Assembly: GCA_035295225.1 (NCBI GenBank)
Contig: DATGJI010000058.1
Location: forward strand, 164,570 to 228,569
From: Candidatus Eremiobacteraceae bacterium
Lineage (GTDB): Bacteria; Vulcanimicrobiota; Vulcanimicrobiia; Eremiobacterales; Eremiobacteraceae
DNA length: 64,000 bases
Reading direction: 5' to 3'
In this document: piece after piece, positions 37,061-45,977 of the stretch
How positions within the stretch are numbered: the first letter of the stretch is position 1
Layout: each line of letters starts with the position of its first letter
Made by a program: the position numbers and the translations under genes
The notes under the pieces: generated by a model
The model's database searches: none
What the model was told of the DNA's origin: nothing
What the model saw: only the letters and a program-made list of their open reading frames with translations

Positions 37061-38343
37061 TGCGCATCGCGTACTTCGACTGTTTCGCCGGCGCGAGCGG
37101 GAACATGATCCTCGGATCGCTCGTGGATGCGGGCTTGAGCCTCGATGCGCTCGAGCGCGAACTCCGTCGCCTTCCCGTGAGCGGTTGGACGATGAACGCG
37201 AGGCCGGTTCATAAGCGCGGATTGGGTGCGCTGTACTTGGACGTGAGCGTTCCGGGCGAAGATCACGATCACGACCACGATCACGATCATCATCATGCCG
37301 GTCACGAGGGTGACGCAGCGGACCACGAACACGGACCGCATCGCACGCTTGCGGACGTGTTGGCAGTCATTCGCGGCGGTGCGCTGCCCGAGGCGGTCGA
37401 GAAGACCGCGCGTGCGATCTTCCATCGTCTCGGTGAAGCGGAAGCGCGCGTGCATCGCAAGCCGCTGAGCGAGATCGCTTTCCACGAGGTCGGACAGATA
37501 GACGCGATCGTGGACATCGTCGGCGCCGCCCTCGGCCTCTACATGCTCGATATCGACCAAGTCCATTGTTCGCCGCTGCCCTGCGGTCACGGAACGATCT
37601 CGTCTGCGCACGGGCGATTGCCGTCACCGGCGCCGGCCACGATGGAATTGCTGCGCGGCGCTCCGACGTACGACGTGGATGTGGATGGCGAACTCGTCAC
37701 GCCGACGGGCGCGGCGATCCTGACAACGGTAGCGACGTTTGCGCCCCGCCCGCCCATGACGGTACGCGCGATCGGCTACGGAAGCGGACGTTCGGACTTC
37801 CCGTTCGCTAACGTGTTGCGCGTGATCATCGGCGACGTGGCGGCGGCGCCCAGCGCAGGAACGGCGGCCTCGCCGGACGCGGTCGAACAGATCGAGACGA
37901 ACATCGACGACATGAATCCGCAGGCGTACGAACACGTCTTCGAGCGGCTGTTCGCTGCCGGCGCGCTCGATGTGTGGACGACGCCCGCCCACATGAAGAA
38001 GGGCAGGCCCGGCATACTCCTCACCGCGCTCGCGCCGGCCGAACGCGCCGAAGCGGTGATCGCTTCGCTGCTGACCGAGACGACCTCGATCGGCATTCGT
38101 CATTGGACGGCACGGCGCGCCGTAAGTGCGCGCAGCATCCACACGATCGAGACCGGCATCGGCGCGATTCGCGTGAAGGTCGTGCAGACGCCCGCCGGAC
38201 CGCGCGCGCGCCCGGAGTACGACGACGTCAAGGCGATCGCGCACCGCGACGGCACGGCGCTCGTCGACGTGATGCGCGTCGCCGAACGCGCGGCAGATGA
38301 ATGGCTTACGGCCAACCCGCCGACGGTCGCGGAAGATCGCTGA
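37060..38343 (+). CDS. larC: LarC, nickel chelatase for the nickel-pincer cofactor
   Basis: LarC inserts nickel into the pincer nucleotide in a CTP-dependent reaction. This 427-residue protein starts with GTG overlapping the larB stop. It shows AYFDCFAGASGNMILGSLVDAG, a His/Asp-rich metal-binding loop (DHDHDHDHDHHH, about residues 68-90), FHEVGQIDAIVDIVGAA, and the C-terminal ETNIDDMNPQAYEHVFERL. It is one continuous frame, unlike Lactobacillus plantarum where larC1/larC2 are joined by programmed frameshifting (from memory). Confidence 0.94.
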   Translation: MRIAYFDCFAGASGNMILGSLVDAGLSLDALERELRRLPVSGWTMNARPVHKRGLGALYLDVSVPGEDHDHDHDHDHHHAGHEGDAADHEHGPHRTLADVLAVIRGGALPEAVEKTARAIFHRLGEAEARVHRKPLSEIAFHEVGQIDAIVDIVGAALGLYMLDIDQVHCSPLPCGHGTISSAHGRLPSPAPATMELLRGAPTYDVDVDGELVTPTGAAILTTVATFAPRPPMTVRAIGYGSGRSDFPFANVLRVIIGDVAAAPSAGTAASPDAVEQIETNIDDMNPQAYEHVFERLFAAGALDVWTTPAHMKKGRPGILLTALAPAERAEAVIASLLTETTSIGIRHWTARRAVSARSIHTIETGIGAIRVKVVQTPAGPRARPEYDDVKAIAHRDGTALVDVMRVAERAADEWLTANPPTVAEDR

Positions 38344-38372
38344 GGTGAAGAAGTTGCTCCAGGTCGCGGCAG

Positions 38373-39161
38373 ATGCCTGAGGCCGAGCTTCGATCCGCCA
38401 TCCGCGGCCTTGGGAGTGCTGTCATCGCTTACTCCGGTGGTGTGGATAGCGCTGTCGCGCTCGCGATTTGCGTGCAAGAGCTTGGCGCATCGGCGCTCGG
38501 CGTCACCGGTGTATCGCCTTCGATGGCCCGCGGCGAACTCGAGGCGGCGGTTGCGGTCGGGCGCGCGATCGGTGCTCGCCATGAAATACTTGAGACGCGC
38601 GAGTTCGACGAAGTGAAATATCGCGCGAACGAACGCGACCGATGCTATCATTGCAAGCACGAATTGTTCTCACGATTGCGCGCGCTCGCAGACGAGCGCG
38701 GAATCGCGCACGTCGTCGACGGTTTCAACGCGGACGACGGCATCGCGGCGCTGGACGTGCGGCCGGGTCGCGGGGCCGCGCGCGCGCTCGGCGTTCGCAG
38801 CCCGCTCGCCGAGACCGGCTTCAGCAAATCCGACGTCCGCGCGCTTGCGAAAAAACTCGGCCTGTCGGTATGGGAAAAACCGGCGACGCCGTGCCTCTCA
38901 TCGCGAGTTCCGTACGGCACGCGGATCGAGGAGACGGACTTGCGCCGGATCGACCTGGCGGAAAGCTATCTGCGCGCATCGGGTTTCCCGGTCGTGCGCG
39001 TAAGGCACTACGGAACGCTGGCGCGCGTGGAGGTCCCGGTCGCGGATGTCAATCGGCTCAGCGAGATGCGTTCGCGCGTCGAACGCGCCTTCGCGGACGT
39101 CGGGTATATGCAGCTAGAGATCGATGCTCGCGGCTATCGCACCGGCTCGCTCAACGAATAA
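38373..39161 (+). CDS. larE: LarE, ATP-dependent sacrificial sulfur transferase
   Basis: LarE adenylates the cofactor carboxylates and donates sulfur, from its own cysteine in the L. plantarum enzyme, to make the thiocarboxylates. This 262-residue PP-loop protein has the ATP motif YSGGVDSAVAL (21-26 SGGVDS), RCYHCKHELF, GFNADD and KPATPCLSSRVPYGTRI. Cys174 in that last motif matches the position of the sacrificial Cys176 of L. plantarum. It completes a larBCE set 29 bp after larC. No larA-like racemase is present in the window. Confidence 0.93.
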   Translation: MPEAELRSAIRGLGSAVIAYSGGVDSAVALAICVQELGASALGVTGVSPSMARGELEAAVAVGRAIGARHEILETREFDEVKYRANERDRCYHCKHELFSRLRALADERGIAHVVDGFNADDGIAALDVRPGRGAARALGVRSPLAETGFSKSDVRALAKKLGLSVWEKPATPCLSSRVPYGTRIEETDLRRIDLAESYLRASGFPVVRVRHYGTLARVEVPVADVNRLSEMRSRVERAFADVGYMQLEIDARGYRTGSLNE

Positions 39162-39162
39162 A

Positions 39163-39190
39163 ATGTAGGGCGGACCTTTATGGTCCGCCT
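39163..39190. repeat. Family B palindromic repeat, forward unit
   Basis: ATGTAGGGCGGACC followed by TTTAT and GGTCCGCC, forming a hairpin directly after the larE stop. It is the left member of an inverted pair around the 39204 gene. Confidence 0.88.
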
Positions 39191-39203
39191 CTAGGCGGGA
39201 CTC

Positions 39204-39593
39204 ATGGCTTGGAGATTTGCGGAAGAAGGCTTGCAGCGGAACCTCACTGCCTGCGAGCGCCGCATACTTGACGCTCTTCTCTCAAATTCATTTCCTGGAT
39301 CGAACGAGTTGCGACAACAGCTCGTCGACCCAGGCATGAGCGTGACGAGTCTTGGGGAGATATTGAGATTTGACTTCCACTTGCCAAACACGCCCCGTGC
39401 CAATGTGGAATTTCAAGTTCCGGTCGAAGCCACGTCTCATGACGTTGATGGGATCCAAATAAATTTTGCGCTGCATGTTGTTCACGGTCGGTTATCTGAA
39501 CTAGAAATCTATCGGATCGACGGCAGCCCAATGGAGTGTGAGCCCGGTATCGAGAAAATGAAAGAAATTGTTTCGCCGCCATATGACCAGTGA
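39204..39593 (+). CDS. Small hypothetical protein, lower GC, between inverted repeats
   Basis: This 129-residue protein (MAWRFAEEGLQRNLTACERR...) has no signal peptide or membrane segment. A short N-terminal region RNLTACERRILDALLSNSF is followed by a beta-rich part (FALHVVHGRLSELEIYRIDG). This is reminiscent of small immunity-like or DUF6984-type proteins, but that is a weak recollection. Base composition is visibly lower in GC than the neighbours, with codons such as TTA, CAA, AAA and ATA. It is enclosed by family B repeats in opposite orientation. Function unknown; possibly acquired. Confidence 0.75.
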   Translation: MAWRFAEEGLQRNLTACERRILDALLSNSFPGSNELRQQLVDPGMSVTSLGEILRFDFHLPNTPRANVEFQVPVEATSHDVDGIQINFALHVVHGRLSELEIYRIDGSPMECEPGIEKMKEIVSPPYDQ

Positions 39594-39620
39594 GGCGGAC
39601 CATAAAGGTCCGCCCCACAT
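39593..39620. repeat. Family B palindromic repeat, reverse unit
   Basis: GGCGGACCATAAAGGTCCGCC then CCACAT, the mirror image of the 39163 unit. It touches the stop codon of the 39204 gene. A second short inverted repeat (GGGCAA/TTGCCC, 39658-39676) follows before the convergent gene. Confidence 0.88.
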
Positions 39621-39681
39621 TGAGATCGCCCCACATGAGGCTCCGTCCCTCGTAGTAGGGCAAACATCGCTTGCCCAATGG

Positions 39682-40128
39682 TCAGAAGATATCGACCACC
39701 GTGGCCCCGGCGGAAGAGAACGCGCCGCGCAGCGCTTCGGCTTGGCCGTCGTCGGCGCGGTACCCGGCGACCGTTCTGCCCGCTTCGACCGCGACCGCAT
39801 AATCGTCGGTGCGGCCGTCAGGTACGTTCAGCTCGGCGAGATAGTCGTTGATCGAATCGCCGTACACCACGTCGCCGCCGCCCGAACCTGAGAGTCCGGG
39901 CACGCTGATGTTGAGGCCATCCGCGGAGCTGAGCGATCCACCGCCGGCCATCGTCCGGTTGACATCGCCGATCCACGTGCACTTGACGCCGCTCTCGCAG
40001 ATATCGGTAGGGATATCTTCGTTGCAGAGCACGTGCGCGCGCGAGACGTCATGACCCGCTGCGTTCAAATTCTCGATGAGCTTGGAGACGCTCGAATGAT
40101 CCGGAAAAATCCCTACGACGGTTGCCAC
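39682..40128 (-). CDS. Small stress-protein-like protein (YflT/GsiB-neighbour type fold), function unknown
   Basis: This 148-residue soluble protein starts at GTG 40128 after GAGGG with 7-nt spacing; the frame extends 38 codons upstream but without family-like sequence. The N-terminal ATVVGIFPDHSSVSKLIENL resembles the general-stress YflT/DUF1269 start, in which a beta-alpha unit senses nothing known. A Gly/Ser-rich middle (LSSADGLNISVPGLSGSGGG) precedes NDYLAELNVPDGRTDDYAVAVEAGRTVAGY, again a pattern of that group. Monocistronic. Role in stress is inferred from family resemblance. Confidence 0.7.
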   Translation of the reverse strand: MATVVGIFPDHSSVSKLIENLNAAGHDVSRAHVLCNEDIPTDICESGVKCTWIGDVNRTMAGGGSLSSADGLNISVPGLSGSGGGDVVYGDSINDYLAELNVPDGRTDDYAVAVEAGRTVAGYRADDGQAEALRGAFSSAGATVVDIF

Positions 40129-40253
40129 GATTGAGCCCTCAATGGACAAGCAGCGAACCGCACTTGGTCCGCGGAGCCTGTGCATTCGGGTCGCGCCGAG
40201 CCTCGCCCTCTGCCTAAAGGCCGCTCGGGCGGGGCCGGACAATTGCCCGAACG

Positions 40254-41588
40254 ATGGGATCGCACAAGCCCCGTCCGGTGACCGCGCGCGGAGAATTCGA
40301 CCTTCGGAAGCTCGCGGGTGAGGCCGGCCTCGTAGTGGGCAGCGCGCTCCTCGCGAACCTCATCGGCTATCTGTTCCATTTCATCATCTCGCGCCGGATC
40401 GGGCCCGACCAGTATGGCACGCTCGTCGCGATGCTGGCGATCTTCGGCATCATCGGCGTGATCGGACAGGCGCTCAACAACGTCGCCGTTCAAGAGACCG
40501 CAAAGCTGTGGGTGCTGCATCGCGACGATCACATCGCTGCGTTCGTCCGCCATGCGGCCCCTGCGGCGCTCGGCGTCGGCGCGGTCGTAGGTCTCGGCAT
40601 ACTGGTCGCGAGCCTGCCGCTTGGTCCGTACCTCCACATCACTCGATGGGATCTCTGGATCGCGTTCGCCGCGTTCTGCATGCTCAACGTCGTCGCGTCG
40701 TTTCTTCGCGGAGCGGCACAAGGCGCGCATCGCTTTGGTTATTTCGCCGCCTCGCTGCTCGGCGAATCGATCGTGAAATTGATCCTTGCGCTTGTGCTCG
40801 TCGCGATCGGCTGGCAAGCGCTGGGCGCCCTCGGCGGATTCGCCGGCGGCATCGCCTTCGGGGCGGCGATTCTCTTGCCGCCGTTTCAACGCATCGCCAA
40901 ACCGGCGACGTACGACGTCGCCGAACACGACCATCTGCGATTGGGCGGCGAATCGTCGCGGGTGCTCGGCGTGAGCGTGTGCACGGCGGCGTTGATGTTC
41001 GTCGATACGATCTTCGCCAAGCATCATCTGACTGGCGTCGATGCGGGCTACTACGGAGCCGCGGGCACGATCGCGCGCATCATCCCGTACGGCGTCGGTC
41101 TCATCGGACTCATCCTTTTGCCGAAAGCGGCCGCCGCGCAGCACGCGAGCCGGTCGTCGCTCATGCGGCTTCTCGCGGTATGCTTTGGCGCCGGCCTGCT
41201 GGTCACCGGCGTCGTCGTCGCGGTACTCGTCACCGTGCCGAAGCTCGTGATCGCCGTCTCATATGGAGCGACCTACGCGGGAGCGATCCCGCTGCTTCGG
41301 CTGTACGGCATCGATCAAGGCCTGCTCGGCGCGTGCGGTCTGGGATTTGCGTATCTCATCGCCGTGCGCGATTATCGCATCGGCCGCTTCCTCATCGTGG
41401 CCGTCGCGTTGGAGGCCGTGTTGATGGCGCTTTTCGGCACGACCGCGGTACGGTTGCTCACGACCGCTATCATAGTCAACGGCTTGCTCTTGCCTGCAGT
41501 GGCCTTTTGCGTGTGGCAAGCGCTGCGCGACAACCGCGCTGCGTCGGAGCTGCCGCAGGCCGTCATGCCCCCCATCGCCGAAGTTTGA
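40254..41588 (+). CDS. Oligosaccharide flippase-like membrane protein (Wzx/MOP family)
   Basis: This 444-residue protein with about 12 membrane helices begins FDLRKLAGEAGLVVGSALLANLIGYLFHFIISRRIGPDQYGTLVA, the usual Wzx/RfbX pattern of a first helix followed by RxxGPxxYG. Such proteins flip undecaprenol-linked repeat units. The gene precedes an aminotransferase by seven bases, so may be transcribed with the catabolic cluster, but its function belongs with the glycan genes elsewhere in the window. Confidence 0.85.
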   Translation: MGSHKPRPVTARGEFDLRKLAGEAGLVVGSALLANLIGYLFHFIISRRIGPDQYGTLVAMLAIFGIIGVIGQALNNVAVQETAKLWVLHRDDHIAAFVRHAAPAALGVGAVVGLGILVASLPLGPYLHITRWDLWIAFAAFCMLNVVASFLRGAAQGAHRFGYFAASLLGESIVKLILALVLVAIGWQALGALGGFAGGIAFGAAILLPPFQRIAKPATYDVAEHDHLRLGGESSRVLGVSVCTAALMFVDTIFAKHHLTGVDAGYYGAAGTIARIIPYGVGLIGLILLPKAAAAQHASRSSLMRLLAVCFGAGLLVTGVVVAVLVTVPKLVIAVSYGATYAGAIPLLRLYGIDQGLLGACGLGFAYLIAVRDYRIGRFLIVAVALEAVLMALFGTTAVRLLTTAIIVNGLLLPAVAFCVWQALRDNRAASELPQAVMPPIAEV

Positions 41589-41595
41589 TCATCCC

Positions 41596-42987
41596 ATGCG
41601 CGGACATGTCTTCTATCGCAAACTCAACGTCGAGCTTCCGACGATCGTGCGCGGCAAGGGCGTCTATCTCTACGATGCCGACGGCAAACGCTATCTCGAC
41701 GGCTCCGGCGGCGCGATGGTCGCCTGCATCGGCCACGGCGTCGATGAAATCGCCGATGCCATCGCCGAGCAAGCGCGCACGATCGCATACGTCAACGGAA
41801 CGGCATTCACCAATCGTCCGGTGGAAGAACTGGCCGACATGCTCGCCGAGCACGCGCCGCCCGGTGTCGATCTCTCGTATTTCCTGAGCAGCGGTTCCGA
41901 AGCCGTGGAAGCGGCGCTCAAACTCAGCCGCCAGTATCACGTCGAACGCGGCGAAACGCAGCGGCGCATCATCATCGCGCGTTCGCCAGGCTATCACGGC
42001 AACACGCTGCTTGCGCTCTCGGCATCCGCGCGCGCAAGTTATCGGAAGATGTACGCGCCCTGGCTGCTCGACGTCGTCATGATCGATGCGCCATATCCGT
42101 ACCGTGCCGGAGAGCTCGGCGTGGACGCGCCTGCCATGACCGGCGAAGCGCTCGCCGAGGCGATAGCGCGCGTCGGCGCGGGCAACATCGCCGCTTTCAT
42201 CGCCGAGCCGATCGGCGGATCGTCGACCGGAGCGTCGGTGCCTCCCGACGGCTACTATGCGCGCATCCGCGAGCTGTGCGACGAGCACGGCATTCTCTTC
42301 ATCGCCGATGAAGTGCTGTGCGGCGCCGGCCGGACGGGGAAATATTTCGGACTCGAGCATTATACATCGCGCAGCGGCGGGCCGGTCGTGCCCGACATCA
42401 TCACGATGGGCAAAGGATTGAATGCCGGCTATGCGCCGCTTTCGGCGCTGCTCGTCAAACGCACGATCTTCGAGACGATCAAGAACGGCAGCGGCGGATT
42501 TCAGCACGCGCAGACGTATTCACACAATCCGCTCGCCGCGGCCGCAGCGCTTGCCGTTGCGAAGTACGTGCGCAAGCACGACCTTGTCGCGCGGGCCGCG
42601 AGCCTGGAGCCGGAACTTCAGCGCCGCCTGCGCACGCTTTTGACGGTCGGCGACGGCGCGCATATCGTCGGCGACGTCCGCGGCATCGGCGCGCTCGCCG
42701 GCGTGGAGATCGTGGCGGATCATTCGACGAAGACTCCGTTCCCGCGCGGCGCCAAGGCCGTCGAAACGCTCGTCAAGGAGTGCCTGAAAGCCGGACTCTG
42801 CGTCTGGCCCAACGTGGGTCAAGCCGACGGAACGAACGGCGACCTCATCATGATCGCGCCGCCCTTCAATATCTCGTTCGCCGAATTGGATGAGCTCACC
42901 GAAAGCTTGCGCGCAGCCCTCGCGGCGACGGCAAGCGCTTTACACGCGACGCATCCACCACTTGCTGCCGCCACGAGGACATCATGA
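41596..42987 (+). CDS. Class III PLP-dependent aminotransferase
   Basis: This 463-residue fold-type I omega-aminotransferase has DADGKRYLDGSGGAMVACIGHG, SSGSEAVEAALKLSRQYH, YHGNTLLALS, EPIGGSSTGASVPPDGYY, FIADEVLCGAGRTGKYF, and ITMGKGLNAGYAPLSALL with the PLP Lys. It would move an amino group from an omega- or alpha-amino acid to a keto acid. The next gene, an aldehyde dehydrogenase, begins inside its stop (ATGA), which suggests aminotransferase then semialdehyde oxidation. Exact substrate unknown; lysine, ornithine or beta-amino acids fit. Confidence 0.9.
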   Translation: MRGHVFYRKLNVELPTIVRGKGVYLYDADGKRYLDGSGGAMVACIGHGVDEIADAIAEQARTIAYVNGTAFTNRPVEELADMLAEHAPPGVDLSYFLSSGSEAVEAALKLSRQYHVERGETQRRIIIARSPGYHGNTLLALSASARASYRKMYAPWLLDVVMIDAPYPYRAGELGVDAPAMTGEALAEAIARVGAGNIAAFIAEPIGGSSTGASVPPDGYYARIRELCDEHGILFIADEVLCGAGRTGKYFGLEHYTSRSGGPVVPDIITMGKGLNAGYAPLSALLVKRTIFETIKNGSGGFQHAQTYSHNPLAAAAALAVAKYVRKHDLVARAASLEPELQRRLRTLLTVGDGAHIVGDVRGIGALAGVEIVADHSTKTPFPRGAKAVETLVKECLKAGLCVWPNVGQADGTNGDLIMIAPPFNISFAELDELTESLRAALAATASALHATHPPLAAATRTS

Positions 42988-44570
42988 CCGCAACCACCGC
43001 GACCAAGGCACCGAAGATCACCTATTCCGCCATCAGCGCCGACATGGGTGAGATCCACAAGTCGTTCGACGCTGCCATCTCCGCCCTGCGCGGCAAACTT
43101 GGTGCCGAGCATCACCTGTACATCGACGGCGCGTGGGTGAAGGGCGGCGGCGAGACGCTGCACTCGCTTTCGCCGATCGATCGCGGTTGGAAGATCGGTT
43201 CGTTCACGGGCGCGACGCCGGCCCAAGTCGACGACGCGGTCGAGGCCGCCAAGAACGCGAAAGCCGCATGGGCCGGCATGCCGTGGAAAGAGCGCGTCGC
43301 CATCATGCGCCGCGCCGCCGAGAAGATCCGCGAGATGCGCTTCGAGATCGCCGCGGTCATGACGGTCGAGATCGGCAAGAACCGCATGGAGTCGCTGGGC
43401 GACGCGGAAGAGTCGGCCGATCTCATCGATTACTACGCCGATCAAGTGGAACACGCGGATGGATTCGTACGTCCGCTCGGAAAGCTCGCGCCGAACGAGC
43501 AGACGCAAGATGTGCTTCGGCCGTTCGGCGTTTTTGCCGTCATCTCGCCGTTCAATTTTCCGATGGCGCTTGCCACAGGCATGTCGAGCGCGGCGCTCGT
43601 GGCCGGAAACACGGTCGTCTTCAAGCCCGCCGGCCTCGCGCTGTTGACCGGGGAGATGCTCGCGCGCGCTTACGAGGGCGCGGGCATGCCGGCGGGTGTC
43701 TTCAATCTGCTCTACGGCTCCGGATCGTCCGTCGGCGAACAGTTGGTGCGGCATCGCGGAATCGACGGTATCGCGTTCACCGGTTCGCAAGAAGTGGGCA
43801 TGCGCCTCATGCGCGAGTTCGGTGCGGGTGGGCCGTTCGCAAAACCGGTTCTCGGAGAACTCGGCGGGAAGAACGCGGCGATCGTCGCGGCGAGCGCCGA
43901 TCTGGATATGGCAGCCGAAGGCGTCATGCGCTCTGCGTTCGGGCTTCAAGGACAGAAATGCAGCGCATGCTCGCGCGTCTACGTCCATGAGAGCGTCGCG
44001 GAGAAATTTCTCGCACTGCTCAAAGAAAAGACGCAGAAACTCGCGATCGGCGATCCGACGGACAAGGATATCTACATGGGCCCGGTGATCAGCGAGTCCG
44101 CCGTGCGCACCTTCGAGGAGAGCGTCAAGTCGGCCAAGTCCGGCGGCGAGATCCTCACGGGCGGCGCGCGCATGCAAAGCGGAAAACTCGCCGCCGGTCT
44201 TTACGTAGAACCCACCGTCGCCAAGCTGCCGCTGGATCACGAGCTGTTCTCACGCGAACTGTTTCTGCCGTTCCTTGCAGTCGGCGTGGTCCGATCGTTC
44301 GATCAGGCGTTGGACGAATCGAACAAAGTCGATCTTGGCCTGACCGGCGGCCTTTTCTCCGCCGACGAGACGGAGATCGCGCGTTTCTTCGACGAGATGG
44401 AAGCGGGCGTGCTCTACGTCAACCGTCGCACGGGCGCGACCACCGGCGCCTGGCCGGGAGTGCAATCGTTCACCGGCTGGAAGGGCTCCGGCATCACTGG
44501 CAAGGGCGGATGCGGCCCGTATTACGTCTCGCAGTTCCTGCGCGAACAATCCCGGACGCGGATGACCTAA
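42984..44570 (+). CDS. Aldehyde dehydrogenase, P5C dehydrogenase-like
   Basis: This 528-residue NAD(P)-dependent enzyme resembles L-glutamate gamma-semialdehyde dehydrogenase (RocA/PruA C-terminal type). It shows GVFAVISPFNFPMALATGMSSAALVAGNTVVFKP, GIAFTGSQEVG, LGELGGKNAAIV (general-base Glu) and GLQGQKCSACSRVYV with the catalytic Cys. The C-terminal NRRTGATTGAWPGVQSF and GSGITGKGGCGPYYVSQF also match. It would oxidise a semialdehyde to the acid, for example glutamate semialdehyde to glutamate. Neighbouring transaminases suggest ornithine or another diamino acid as source. Confidence 0.9.
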   Translation: MTATTATKAPKITYSAISADMGEIHKSFDAAISALRGKLGAEHHLYIDGAWVKGGGETLHSLSPIDRGWKIGSFTGATPAQVDDAVEAAKNAKAAWAGMPWKERVAIMRRAAEKIREMRFEIAAVMTVEIGKNRMESLGDAEESADLIDYYADQVEHADGFVRPLGKLAPNEQTQDVLRPFGVFAVISPFNFPMALATGMSSAALVAGNTVVFKPAGLALLTGEMLARAYEGAGMPAGVFNLLYGSGSSVGEQLVRHRGIDGIAFTGSQEVGMRLMREFGAGGPFAKPVLGELGGKNAAIVAASADLDMAAEGVMRSAFGLQGQKCSACSRVYVHESVAEKFLALLKEKTQKLAIGDPTDKDIYMGPVISESAVRTFEESVKSAKSGGEILTGGARMQSGKLAAGLYVEPTVAKLPLDHELFSRELFLPFLAVGVVRSFDQALDESNKVDLGLTGGLFSADETEIARFFDEMEAGVLYVNRRTGATTGAWPGVQSFTGWKGSGITGKGGCGPYYVSQFLREQSRTRMT

Positions 44571-44642
44571 CATATATGACGTAACGCCTATTTTCGGCGA
44601 ATGTATAACCGGTTCTCTCAACGTTTATCCTAAAAAGGACGG

Positions 44643-45977
44643 ATGAAAGGCCTTCCCGAACGAACGATTATTATGGCGAAGAATTATCCTTTCATCGGGG
44701 TCGTGCCGCCGGGGCCGAACGCGCTCAAGATCATCGCGCAAGATGAGCGGTACGCATCGACTTCCTACATCAAAGAGTACCCCCTCGTCGCGGCGCGCGG
44801 CCAGGGCGCCATGGTCGAAGACGTAGACGGCAACCGCTACCTCGATATGATGGCCGGCATCGCCGTTTCTTCCACGGGCTACGCCCATCCGGCGGTGGTC
44901 GCGGCAGCGACCGACCAACTCAACAAGTTCTCGCACATGTGCGCGACGGATTTCTATTATCCGGTCTTCGCGCAGCTCTGCGAACGGCTCGCGAAGCTCG
45001 CGCCGGGCCCGGAACCGAAGCGCGTGTTCCTCACCAACTCCGGCACGGAAGCTGTCGAAGGCGCGATCAAACTCGCGCGCAGCCACACGAAGCGACAGTA
45101 CATCATCTCGTTCCACGGCTCGTTCCACGGCCGCAGCATGGGAGCGATCTCGCTCGGCTCGTCCAAGGTGAAGTACCGCCGGCATTTCGGTCCGCTGCTT
45201 CCGGGAGTCCACCATCTGCCGTACGACAACCCGTATCACCCCACCGATTGGCGCGAAGCTGCGGAGAATCTCTTCCGCGAGCGCGTCGGCGAAGACGAGA
45301 TCGCGGCGGTGGTCATGGAGCCGATCCTCGGCGAGGGCGGCTACGTGATCCCGTCGCGAGCGTTCTTGGACTATTGGCGCGATTTCTGCGACGAGCACGG
45401 CGCCGTGCTGATCTTCGACGAAGTGCAATCCGGCGTCGGCCGCACAGGCTCGATGTTCGCGTCGCAGGCGCTCGGCGTCACGCCTGACGTCACGCTGCTC
45501 GCAAAAGGCTTGGGCTCCGGCTTGCCGATCGGCGCCATCATCGCGAAGGAATCCGTCATGTCGTGGGGTCACGGAAGCCACGGCAGCACGTTCGGCGGCA
45601 ATCCGGTCGGCTGCGCTGCTGCGCTTGCCACGCTCGACCTCGTCGAAGGCGGCCTCATGGCGAACGCGGCTGCGATGGGATCGCTGCTGCTCGCGGGCTT
45701 CAACGAACTGAAGAAAAAGCACGACCTCATCGGCGACGTGCGCGGCGTCGGTTTGATGATCGGCGTCGAATTCGTCCGCGATCGAAGCACGAAAGAACCG
45801 ATCGTGCATCTCGTCCACGAGATCGAGCTGGCGGCGTTCAAGAAGGGCCTCTTGCTGCTCGGCTGCGGCCGGAGCACGATCCGCATCGCGCCGCCGCTCG
45901 TGATCGACGCGGAAGACGTGCGCATCGCGCTCCGCATTTTCGACGAGGTGCTGACGGAGTTGCGGGTTCCGGCGTGA
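44643..45977 (+). CDS. Class III aminotransferase, 4-aminobutyrate/ornithine type
   Basis: This 444-residue enzyme shows VEDVDGNRYLDMMAGIAVSSTGYAHP, TNSGTEAVEGAIKLARSHT, FHGSFHGRSMGAISL, EPILGEGGYVIP, IFDEVQSGVGRTGSMF, and TLLAKGLGSGLPIGAII with the PLP Lys. These fit the GabT/acetylornithine group. AAGGA precedes ATG 44643; an internal ATG at 44673 is an alternative. The CoA-transferase starts with GTG overlapping its stop, suggesting that the resulting keto or semialdehyde product is activated to a CoA ester. Confidence 0.9.
   Translation: MKGLPERTIIMAKNYPFIGVVPPGPNALKIIAQDERYASTSYIKEYPLVAARGQGAMVEDVDGNRYLDMMAGIAVSSTGYAHPAVVAAATDQLNKFSHMCATDFYYPVFAQLCERLAKLAPGPEPKRVFLTNSGTEAVEGAIKLARSHTKRQYIISFHGSFHGRSMGAISLGSSKVKYRRHFGPLLPGVHHLPYDNPYHPTDWREAAENLFRERVGEDEIAAVVMEPILGEGGYVIPSRAFLDYWRDFCDEHGAVLIFDEVQSGVGRTGSMFASQALGVTPDVTLLAKGLGSGLPIGAIIAKESVMSWGHGSHGSTFGGNPVGCAAALATLDLVEGGLMANAAAMGSLLLAGFNELKKKHDLIGDVRGVGLMIGVEFVRDRSTKEPIVHLVHEIELAAFKKGLLLLGCGRSTIRIAPPLVIDAEDVRIALRIFDEVLTELRVPA

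Noticed and set aside
37250..37350. Frameshift or split in larC near the His-rich loop, as in lactobacilli
   Set aside because: The frame is open from 37060 to 38343 and both halves have their motifs.
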